Under the pieces are notes generated by a model that was not told the DNA's origin, did no database searches, and saw only the letters and a list, made by a program, of their open reading frames with translations. From the NCBI GenBank assembly GCA_015679605.1, contig JAAAVE010000771.1, forward strand, positions 1-13,800: a stretch of DNA of 13,800 nt, given 5' to 3'. Position numbers and translations under genes: made by a program. The stretch comes from Podila epigama. Taxonomy: Eukaryota; Mortierellomycota; Mortierellomycetes; Mortierellales; Mortierellaceae. Shown one piece after another: positions 6,277-13,800 of the stretch. The stretch's first letter is position 1. Each line of letters starts with the position of its first letter.

Positions 6277-6663
6277 ATGAAGAATATTCTTGCCTTGTCC
6301 GCCCTCTCCGCCTTCATCGCCTCGGCCGCCGCTTGGGATATCACCATTTACCAGAATGCCGACTATAACCAAAACACTCCGGGATGGTCCAAGAAATGGA
6401 CCTATGCTTGGAACTCCAGCCAAAAAATCTTCTTGTCCGGAAAGCACAACGATGGAACTTCCAGTTTCATCTTCAACAGCGACCGCAACAATTTGAAGCA
6501 GAGTGTTAACAGCATTACCCTTTATGAGCACTATGACGCCAACGGCAACTGCTATGGTCAAATCGGTTATTCCTGTGGAAGCTGGGCCGTAAACAGGGTC
6601 TCTGCTGTGAACAACGACAAGTTGTCGTGCATCCACGTCAAGTACCATGTTGTCAGATGCTAA
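6277..6663 (+). CDS. Secreted beta/gamma-crystallin-like protein, copy 4
   Basis: A 128-residue single-exon protein, the longest copy. The signal peptide is the same as in copy 2 (cleavage likely after Ala19). The first key is Tyr25-Gln-x3-Tyr30, but the loop is lengthened to NQNTPGW and the Gly is displaced. The WSKKWTYAWN stretch resembles copies 1 and 2. The calcium clamp NDGTSS is at 58-63 and NNDKLS near 112-117. Cys92, 100, 118 and 128 are conserved. The C-terminal stretch is altered (HVKYHVVRC against QVKYHTLGC), giving it a more basic end. This is the copy next to the intact SPC24 and PPR genes, so it may occupy the ancestral position. The 3'UTR has only a weak version of the U/A hairpin. 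The function is unknown. Confidence 0.86.
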   Translation: MKNILALSALSAFIASAAAWDITIYQNADYNQNTPGWSKKWTYAWNSSQKIFLSGKHNDGTSSFIFNSDRNNLKQSVNSITLYEHYDANGNCYGQIGYSCGSWAVNRVSAVNNDKLSCIHVKYHVVRC

Positions 6664-7171
6664 ACGGGGAAAGCTTTAAGACCATACCCGTCTCTTCACT
6701 TCATCGTTTTTATTAAGGCATTAAAAAAGAAAAAAGAAACCGTTCCTAATACAATACACCAAATACATTTGTCAAATTGAAGCGCTGGTTTGTTATGCTA
6801 TGATCTACACAGATGACTGTATGTTGCCATCGTGCCCTACTTCCAAATGAAATCTAAGAATGGTGCTTCAAGACATCATAATGAAGTGTACATGTAAAAG
6901 AGAGATAAGAAGACAATTAGGGATCAAATTAAAGAAATAGATAACGTGAGAATGCAATTGGTCAAGAAGATGTCAGATATGTCATGAGAATATATAAAAT
7001 GGTGTGCGTTGTTGGTGGAAGGATTGGTAAAAATAACCTTGAGCCATTAAAACTACGAGTTGAAACTATAAATTGAAACTGTGAAGAGGAATTGGAGAGG
7101 GGTATATACAGAAAGATGGTGGGTTTGAATGTTTGTTATATCTAATCCTAAGGTTGGCTACATATGGTCCA
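6664..7171. other. Spacer between copy 4 and SPC24
   Basis: This holds the 3' ends of two converging transcripts. It shares stretches with the 3' flanks of units 1-3 (for example AACCTTGAGCCAT, GAGGAATTGGAGAGG and AGATGGTGGGT-TGAATGTTT). I see no gene or RNA element here apart from an A/T-rich stretch near 6705-6740. Confidence 0.6.
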
Positions 7172-8156
7172 TTATGAAGCAAAGTCCCAGATGAGGTTTG
7201 TTTGGTAGTAAGGCGAAAGCTGGTCATCAAACTTGACGAGGTGCACTTCATTCGAATTGTGGGATCCTATAAATAAGAGTAACATAAGTAATCCATGACA
7301 AATGATGCGATCAATGTAACATTTTGAAAGCGCAGAAACTTACGGATGCGAGCCTTGGTATATTCACCGCGGTCACTCTCGATCATCTCAATGCCTAATC
7401 CTCTGTAAAGCTGCAGTTTCAACCTATCGGGTGGAATTTTTTATCGAGTGGAAATCACGTTTGTTTTAGTTCGCGAGTACGATAACAGACGATCCAGCCA
7501 TCGAGCATAACATATCCATCCAGCACACTTACACTGTCATGGCGTGTACAGGGTCGTCCAACATATTATCCTCGTCATCATCCTCTATGTCGGCGCCTGT
7601 TCTGGATCTAAGCCGCCGAGAATCGGGTGTGTGATCGCCTCTGGAGACATGGGATGAGTCCAGTTCAAGTACGTCCATCCGCAATTGTTGTGCCTCGGCT
7701 TCGAGTGAGGCAATACTCTGGTCCAAGTCCTGAATTGATTGAGCGAGAGTGAACTTTTGTTGATCCATGTTAATCATGTACTCATCATGGTTCAAGCTCT
7801 CTGGGTCCACAGTACTCCTGTTGCCCATGGATCGAGATCGCTGCACACTTCTCGATAGGCCTGAAATACAACAAGGCCAAAGACAAAAACGTGTCCCGCC
7901 AAAGAAGAGGAATAGATAAATCAAACCGTTAATATCCAGAAGCAAATGACATCCTTTTTTGTGCTATATTTTCTTCTTGTCAAAAGCATGCCAGCAACGT
8001 ACTCTGAAGGACTGACCGGGCATCCTGTAGCATCTCGTTGCGCATCTTTTCCGTCTCGGTGATATCTTCCATTGTCTTTTGAATATCCTGCAGATCTGGG
8101 CCAGACCTTTGGAACTGGGTGCTCACATCCCTGATAAGTGTTGAAATATCCTCCAT
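7172..8156 (-). CDS. SPC24: Kinetochore protein Spc24, NDC80 complex subunit
   Basis: Four exons, read on the minus strand: 8156-8003, 7860-7533, 7423-7344 and 7266-7172, giving 218 residues (yeast 213, human 197). The introns have GTACGT or GTAAGT donors and CAG/TAG acceptors and are 142, 109 and 77 nt long; all junctions keep frame. The N-terminal 50 residues and a segment rich in Gln, Leu and Glu in exon 2 are coiled-coil-like. An acidic stretch (DIEDDDEDN) links to the C-terminal globular domain, which begins LKLQLYRGLGIEM and ends FDDQLSPYYQ...IWDFAS; these match the conserved fungal Spc24 end. Spc24 pairs with Spc25 and joins the Ndc80-Nuf2 rod to the inner kinetochore for chromosome attachment to microtubules. 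It is divergent from the PPR gene and convergent with copy 4. Its last codons recur as fragments in units 1-3. The family call rests on the C-terminal motif and the coiled coil. Confidence 0.85.
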
Positions 8157-8737
8157 CGTAGTGAGAAATATATAGGTTTTGACGGGGGTTATTGGTCCTC
8201 GGAAAGGGGTGTGTTGTCTTGTTTATCGTCCCCTGTTAGTTACTTGTTGCAATATGTGCGGTGATAACAATGGAATCGATTGAATGAATGAATAGGGAAG
8301 CAGATGAAGACTGATGCCAATGGGTAGGACGTGCACAATGAACTTGACAAGACAACACTAATGCGAAATGGACCACGAATGCTGAAAAAAAGGAAGCAAT
8401 GAATGTTCAGAAGGAATGATAGATTTGAGTAAAAAAAATAAAAAAGCGACGCGTTGAAGTCTTGAAGATGACTCCATCAAAAAAAAAAAAAAAGAATAAC
8501 TTGTAGCTAAGCCACCAATTCTTTGCAACTTGCCGTCCATGGTCAACTCTCTCGGAGATTTCCTAATTCATGCAATCCTATCACACTTTTCTCGACAATC
8601 GACAGCCATTTCCACCTTCTCTTCGCGTCGTTTGTTAATATACCCGCACACACACCCCTGTAACCTCTACCAGAACTGTTGATAGTTACTCTGCGAGTGA
8701 ACTCTTCATTTCTCTTTATTCCTTGTTCGAGATTTGG
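8157..8737. promoter_or_regulatory. Divergent promoter region of SPC24 and PPR genes
   Basis: 581 bases between two start codons pointing away from each other. It contains poly(A) runs (8431-8438 and 8479-8493), one ACGCGT hexamer at 8449-8454 (the yeast MCB cell-cycle core, here a weak hint for SPC24) and a CA-rich stretch near 8647. I see no clear TATA box for either gene. Open frames here look fortuitous. Confidence 0.5.
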
Positions 8738-11700
8738 ATGAGACCTGTGATTGGCCGGATACTTGCCAGATCACACTCTGGGTCACAAGCTGCCGCAACT
8801 CCACATGTAACCAACACGACACGCGTTGCACTCTGTCACACTTCCAACAATCCGTGGTTACAATGCCTCCAGCGTGCTTATTCTCGCTCACTTGGTAACA
8901 AGCATGGCTCGGATCTTCAAGGTGGATCTCGGTTACTACAGTCGTTCTCATTGTCATCCCACTCGCCATTGCCTTGCTCGCGAGCATCGCGTCACACTGG
9001 ACATGTATCGAATCACAAGGGCAGTTCCGAGAGAACCTATCTAGGGACCAGTCAGTATCTCCGGAATGGACCTGGTTCCGGAGGTCATCGGTGCTACTCT
9101 GCAAGTTCAACAGCCACGTTAACTGCTACCTCAACATCTGCCTCGACCACTGCCTCGACCACTGCCTCGACCGCAGTCCCCTCGAAAGGGATCCCAGCAA
9201 GCAGCGCTTCTCGACTTCATGTCTCGTCAGTATCACGACTACCCAAGCAATATAGCAAATCAGAACGAATGCGCAAAACGTATTACCTCACGCTATCATT
9301 GGAGAGGGCACTGAAACTGAAGCAACTGAAGAAGGCATGGCCTTTGTACATGACACTGCGGCAGCGCGTCTTTCCGCCGGATCCGCATCATAGGTGGCTC
9401 AGACTCCAAAACATGTTGCTGAGGCTCATTCACAGGGCAAGCTTCAAATACTCTGGCACGAGCCAGGAAATGAGGCGCACTCGAGGGCAACTCAAAGTGT
9501 ATCGAAAGATTGTACTCAAGGATATGGTTCACAGGACGCTAAAGACAGAACCGGTAGAGATGAGCATGTTGGCGGATGCGCTTGCTCGGAGCAAAGGTCT
9601 GATCCAATACATGTGGCGGTTTGGCCATTCGGGATATGCGAGAGACTGGAGGAAATCACTTGCCATCATGGAAGACTGGGCTTTGAACAGGAAAGTGAGA
9701 ATGGAAACAGTCGCTCTACTCCATACGCGGGATTCTCGGGACTCTGTGCTGTCAAGCGGACGCAAGACCAGGAAACAAGTATACCTGGAACGTCTCATGT
9801 CTGCATGGCTGGAGAGTATATATAAACGCCTCGTGAACTCGCACACACACTTGGTGCGGACAATGATTGAGAAGCACATGGAGCTATTCGGAGTACCTGC
9901 ATCATTGTCTATGTACATGGTAAGTCTTCATATTCCCTGGCACTCAACACACAGACGCGAGCACTCACTCAACACAACTACCCCTCATTCTCACTCTCTC
10001 TCCTGCTAACACTTGCTCGTACCATGCTGACACACACATAGACATTACTTGAACACTATGCGGAACTAAAAGATGAAAAGTGTCAGGATGTTCTGGATAT
10101 CGTTCAAACGATGAATGCTCAAAATATTCCATGGCAAGGGGAGATTCAAGTCTATGACTATCTACTCTATGCTTTGAGCCACAACAGTGGAGGAGTCTCG
10201 CAGGCAGACGAGGTGATCCGAACCATGCTGAAGAACAAACTGGTTCCTCGGGAACGAACCATGATTGCAGCGATCTTGTGTGCAGCACGTTCAGGAGACA
10301 TGGAAGCATGTTCGCGTTACATTTCAATGATGCACTCGGCTTGGAGCCTCAGCTTGACACAGCGGATGAAGGCTATCCTACTCTATGCCTGTTCTGTCCG
10401 AGGAGACTTCGAGGTTGCGACAGAGATCATGATGCAACTTTCACAGCCTAGTACAGAACCACCAAAAGAACATAGCGCCATTGGTAAGAAGAATCGTGGA
10501 CGTCGTCACCGTCAGGAAGCACAGCAGGAACAACCAAGTGTGACTGACATCCAAGAAGTACTGCTGCATCAAGGCATCGTCGATACCACCAACTACCTCC
10601 TCGCCCTCATAAACGAGACACAAGCGAAACGCGCAAAGATGAAAGACCTGAGTCAGGAATATATCAAGGAGGAGGTTTCGAAAGTACTAGAGTTGTTCAC
10701 GATCATCACAACGTACCCGGACAAAGTTGACACGCAACTTTACACGATCATGATGCATTATCTTTCGACACTACCCTCACCGCTTCCAGGGATGCTGCAT
10801 CTTTACAAGGAAATGCTTGCTTCTGCGAATGCAAAGCCGAACAGGGTCACGTTCAAGATTATCATGGATGCCTGTGCTGAACAGATGGATATGGACAAGG
10901 GAAAGGCATTATGGCTCGACATGAAAAAGCAAGGTATCATGCCGGATTGTCATATTCGTGCAAGCTACGTCAAGGGCTGGGGTCGGGTGCGAAACATTGA
11001 GATGGCGGAGGCAATATGTCAAGAGGGACTGAATGCTCAGAGGGCATTGATGCGCTCGCTTCATGTCCGGAGTAAGGATGTTACGATGAGTCGACCACAG
11101 GTACAGGTAGATTCGATGAACCGGGCTGTGGTGCATGAGTTGATGATGGCCAACGTGCTCTGTAATCGGTTGAATCGGGTAGTAGAACTCTTTCGGGAGA
11201 TGGAAAGTGGCCTTTGGGGTTCTATGATCAAGCCCAGCCAGACAACGATCTCTATCCTCATCAAGGCATGCGGATCGTCTATGGCCGATCGAGTTTTGGT
11301 GGACGCTGGCATTGAACTTATCGGGCAGCATATTACCATGTGGCGGCAAGATCCGATAAAGGATGCCGCACCTTCACCGCTTGATGAGTTTGTCAAAGCA
11401 CGAGACCCGTCTTTGGTCAAGGACATCACCCGGTTGAAAGAACACGAACATTACGACAACCAAGGACTCTCAGATTACAACTATGGACTGTACTTTGTGA
11501 TGTTGGGCCGTCAGCACCGGCAAGAAAAGATGATGGAGGTGTGGCATGACATGATACGACATACAGAGTATCCGCCATCCAAACAGACAGTGTGGTATGT
11601 GGCCGACTCGTTGGAGGATGTACAATGGGGTGCTGGACCTCTCAAGCGTCTCTTCTTGGATCTGCAGGAGCGATGGCCTAATATCAATTGGAGGAGTAGA

Positions 11701-11877
11701 GGACGTCCTCGTCAGCTGTTTGATGCTCAAGGCAGTCTGAGGATCGCCTTTGAAAGCAAAGGCAATGGCTCCCGTGGATTCCGGAAAGATCTGGACATTG
11801 AGAATGATGAGGATGCTGCTGAAGATGTTGACGATGATGATACCACTGGTGCTGGAGGTCGATTCTGGAAATCGTAA
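8738..11877 (+). CDS. Mitochondrial pentatricopeptide-repeat (PPR) protein
   Basis: Two exons, 8738-9919 and 10042-11877, encode 1005 residues. The 122-nt intron (9920-10041) has a GTAAGT donor, a CTGAC branch site at 10026-10030 and a CATAG acceptor, and lies between codons. The N terminus is Arg/Ser/Ala-rich without acids (MRPVIGRILARSHSG, later LQRAYSRSLG), as in mitochondrial targeting sequences. Residues about 127-145 are a Ser/Thr/Ala low-complexity stretch. Helical PPR-like pairs are seen at about 430-530, 625-730 and 750-800, for example VTFKIIMDACAEQMDMDKG followed by ALWLDMKKQGIMPD. The C terminus is acidic (about 980-998). PPR proteins bind organelle RNA and act in processing, stability or translation; the target is not predictable here. 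The start is the first ATG in frame. The stretch around the intron and part of exon 2 is repeated, broken, between the crystallin genes. It converges on the GST gene, 157 bases apart. Confidence 0.82.
9138..9173 (+). repeat. Three 12-base coding repeats in the PPR gene
   Basis: CTGCCTCGACCA occurs twice, followed by CTGCCTCGACCG, in frame, coding for repeated Ala-Ser-Thr-Thr near residue 134. It lies in the low-complexity region after the probable transit peptide. Such a repeat can change length without breaking the frame. Confidence 0.85.
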
Positions 11878-11949
11878 CGGACAAAAAAATGAAGCACATG
11901 CATGCGTATCTTGTTCAAAGCCGGTATAACCACGCACGCTATTTAGTTA

Positions 11950-11955
11950 TTTATT
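11950..11955 (-). promoter_or_regulatory. Probable polyadenylation signal of the GST gene
   Basis: AATAAA on the minus strand, about 80 bases after the GST stop codon, in the short spacer between two converging genes. Confidence 0.5.
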
Positions 11956-12034
11956 ATGATTGAAGATCTGTATGTGATGGATGAACACAAAGATGTCAAG
12001 ATGTAGCCTCTTTCGTCCTCCTAGCATGTCTCTT

Positions 12035-12853
12035 TTACTCCTCCTTGGCTGGTTTTTCGCTGAAAACGGCGTACTCCTCGTCGTACAGGTCATGATTGAG
12101 TTTTGTTAATCTCTTGTACTCGTCAGAGGCGATCCAATCGGCATAGCTCTTCTTGGCCTGGACAACCTCACGCAGCTTCCACAGGTTAGGGGTAGCCTCT
12201 GAGTTGATAAGCTTGTGCACACCCTCGAAGCCTTTAAAGTCGTATTGAACATGAAGGAGAATATCAAGAACAGTGGCGGTTTTGATTTCAGCCAAAGTGA
12301 CAGTGCTGCCAACATAGAGACCATTGCTTCCATTCTTGGTGAGCAGAGCTTCATGTGTCTTGATCCAAATAGGGAGTTTCTCGTTCAAGAACTTGTCGCG
12401 CTCTTCGATTCGGTGCTGGGCTCGGACAAAGTAGGCATCTTCCAGACGATGCATGATGGCTCGCGAGTTGGAGTAGACGCTCAAGATCTGAGACTCTTCA
12501 AACGCATTGGCGCCTAAGAAGTTGAATTTGCGAGCGAGACGGAGTTCGAGTGCCATGGCTTCGGCATGTTCGACGACAATGCTCTTGCCATTGGTGGGAG
12601 GGGAGATCTCGTAGAGGACAGGGAGAGTGCCAAACTTGACGAGGGGTTTCTCGACGTTGTACCAGTCGGAGGGGTGGATTTCCTTCCATTCGACTCCTGC
12701 ATAGGCGAACAGGGCTCGTGCAGTAGCGCCAAGACCATGGATGTCAAAGTAGAACAACACGAACGAGTTTGGGCTGCTATTCTCGAGGACCTTTGCGATC
12801 TCGGCAGATGGGACGTCGGTGGTAACAATGGGTACAATGGTTGAAGGGGACAT
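12035..12853 (-). CDS. Sigma-like glutathione S-transferase family protein
   Basis: A single-exon gene for 272 residues. An N-terminal extension of about 30 residues precedes the thioredoxin-like domain: FVLFYFDIHGLGATARALFAYAG at about 31-53 corresponds to the YFxxxGRAExxR start of sigma/mu-type GSTs, with Tyr35 as the likely catalytic tyrosine. FGTLPVL (74-80) holds the cis-proline, Pro78. The usual glutathione-binding Gln/Glu-Ser-x-Ala is replaced by VEHAEAM at 94-100, so substrate handling may differ. The rest (about 105-260) is the all-helical C-terminal domain. The family conjugates glutathione to electrophiles or acts as prostaglandin-type isomerase; the actual substrate here is unknown, and loss of the Ser makes a non-classical activity possible. 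The start at 12853 is chosen because it begins after a (GTT)n 5'UTR, lies in a good context (ACAAATGTC) and sits about 100 bases after a TATA box; the open frame further upstream does not look like protein. Confidence 0.83.
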   Translation of the reverse strand: MSPSTIVPIVTTDVPSAEIAKVLENSSPNSFVLFYFDIHGLGATARALFAYAGVEWKEIHPSDWYNVEKPLVKFGTLPVLYEISPPTNGKSIVVEHAEAMALELRLARKFNFLGANAFEESQILSVYSNSRAIMHRLEDAYFVRAQHRIEERDKFLNEKLPIWIKTHEALLTKNGSNGLYVGSTVTLAEIKTATVLDILLHVQYDFKGFEGVHKLINSEATPNLWKLREVVQAKKSYADWIASDEYKRLTKLNHDLYDEEYAVFSEKPAKEE

Positions 12854-12868
12854 TTGTGAGGTGTTCTT

Positions 12869-12888
12869 ATTGTTGTTGTTGTTGTTGA
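12869..12888. repeat. (GTT)n microsatellite in the GST 5'UTR
   Basis: A run of GTT triplets (AAC on the transcript strand) 16-36 bases upstream of the GST start codon, probably in the untranslated leader. If translated it would give poly-Asn. Confidence 0.85.
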
Positions 12889-12954
12889 AGGTGCAATGAA
12901 AGACACGGTAGTTGCTGGATGTTGGTGGATGGAAGCAACATAAAGCAAAAGACG

Positions 12955-12962
12955 TATTTATA
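12955..12962 (-). promoter_or_regulatory. TATA box of the GST gene
   Basis: TATAAATA on the minus strand, about 102 bases upstream of the GST ATG. It marks a start site downstream of the longer upstream open frame and so supports the start at 12853. Confidence 0.65.
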
Positions 12963-13054
12963 TGCTGCCCTGCCAGTAAAAGGCCCTTTGAAAAAGCCCC
13001 AAAAAACCAATCCTGGAATGTACCCATGCTGCCGCAGTATAAACAGCCTTGCAT

Positions 13055-13800
13055 GCGGTGTAATGGCGCTAGAGAGCATGGTCGAGTTACTCCTTGCTAG
13101 CGGGTATCCATGCGAAAAGACCAGTAAGGATAACCATTTTGAGGTATCCCCTTCGCTCACCATTTGCTTTTCTTTTTTCATATTCAAGGTCGACTCTAGG
13201 ACCTGCAGGCATTGCATTTGTCATCCTATTGTTTTACAGGAGAGCGGTGGATATGGTGCACTGTGCAACGATGGCGATCTACAGGCGATGTTGTATATTG
13301 ACATTATTGACCCAGGCAGCTTCGACATGCTTGATTAATAATACAACATGCAATAGAAAAATGCGGCGTTGGATAAATTAGGAGTGGTGAGCGAACGAGA
13401 AAATGTCATGTAGTCGCGTCCATATTTGGATGCAACAGAATGATGGGAATGTGGTGTTTTTTTTAAGGTTGTTGTTTGTTATTGTTGGCAGGCATCCTCT
13501 TTTTCTCAACCTCAATGTATTCAAAATAAGAAGCAAATATTAATGTTGAAAGCAGGAAGGAAAGGTTTAACGAAGGTGAAAGGTAAAGGACATGAACCAA
13601 TAGTTTAGGTACATTCATACGCATTTTTTTTTCAACAATCTCACCACACGTAGCCCAAATTTTAACAGCTACAAACAGTTGCAACAAGCACACACACACA
13701 CACACACACACAGGAACATGTGGGTTTCTAACCAGTCTTCACAGTAACATGATTTAAAAGTTTATTATATTGGAGATTTCAGACGCGTGGTGAAGGGTAC
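13055..13800. other. Upstream region of GST, no supported gene
   Basis: About 750 bases with no open frame I would call a gene. It contains a cloning-linker-like stretch at 13188-13216, a T run near 13625, the (CA)12 repeat and AT-rich sequence. Part of it is presumably the GST promoter. A neighbouring gene's untranslated end could lie at the right edge. Confidence 0.5.
13689..13712. repeat. (CA)12 microsatellite
   Basis: Twelve uninterrupted CA dinucleotides. The cysteine/valine-rich frame that runs through it on the minus strand is an artefact of the repeat. Confidence 0.95.

Larger units (their letters stand above)
1..7212 (+). repeat. Four-unit tandem array of secreted crystallin-like genes
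   Basis: Four head-to-tail units are visible, starting at TATA boxes near 8, 2972, 4679 and 6100. ATG-to-ATG spacing is 2960, 1704 and 1408 bases. Each unit has, in order, a TATA box, pyrimidine tract, 5'UTR intron, crystallin-like gene and a similar 3' flank (for example the shared GCAATGCTGTAC and CTTATGTT stretches after genes 2 and 3). Units 1-3 then carry remnants of SPC24 and of the PPR gene. In unit 4 the same positions are occupied by the intact SPC24 gene, with the intact PPR gene beyond it. The length differences come from about 1.2 kb of extra DNA in unit 1 and from different deletions in the PPR remnants. The left edge of the array is cut by the window, so more copies may exist. 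Confidence 0.85.

Noticed and set aside
1-7200. CRISPR array or phage-like repeat system
   Set aside because: The repeats are gene-sized paralogous units with eukaryotic signals; there are no short regular repeats with spacers.
7066-7251. 61-codon minus-strand open frame at the end of SPC24
   Set aside because: It is the wrong frame across SPC24's last exon; the spliced frame gives the conserved Spc24 C terminus.
12919-13338. 139-codon open frame upstream of GST on the plus strand
   Set aside because: It overlaps the GST promoter and TATA box, crosses the linker-like stretch, and shows no domain.

Overview
The window looks like nuclear DNA of an early-diverging fungus, most likely a Mortierella-type Mucoromycota species. 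This is inferred from gene style and not from a marker gene. Genes are eukaryotic: short GT-AG introns (77-142 nt) with GTAAGT/GTACGT donors and CTGAC-like branch points, TATA boxes, AATAAA signals, AT-rich spacers with long poly(A) or poly(T) runs, and no ribosome binding sites or operons.

The left half (about 1-7170) is a head-to-tail array of four paralogous genes for small secreted proteins (205-579, 3165-3539, 4869-5249, 6277-6663). Each encodes a signal peptide followed by one two-Greek-key beta/gamma-crystallin-like domain with four conserved cysteines and a calcium-clamp motif NDxTSS. All four share a core promoter, a probable 5'UTR intron ending a few bases before the ATG and, in the first three, a U/A-rich 3'UTR hairpin.

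The right half holds three ordinary genes. SPC24 (minus strand, four exons, 8156 to 7172) encodes a subunit of the NDC80 kinetochore complex. It is divergent from a two-exon gene for a 1005-residue mitochondrial pentatricopeptide-repeat (PPR) protein (8738-11877). That gene converges on a sigma-like glutathione S-transferase gene (minus strand, 12853 to 12035). The last 750 bases contain no gene I can support.

The most interesting observation links the two halves. Between the crystallin genes lie broken copies of the end of SPC24 and of the middle of the PPR gene, in the same order and orientation as the intact genes further right. They keep a piece of the PPR intron and carry different internal deletions. 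The simplest reading is that the array grew by tandem duplication of a segment spanning crystallin, SPC24 and PPR, after which the spare housekeeping copies were deleted and the secreted-protein copies were kept and diversified. One decayed copy (4077-4517) still forms an uninterrupted 146-codon chimeric reading frame. The first unit also carries about 1.2 kb of unique DNA of unknown origin.
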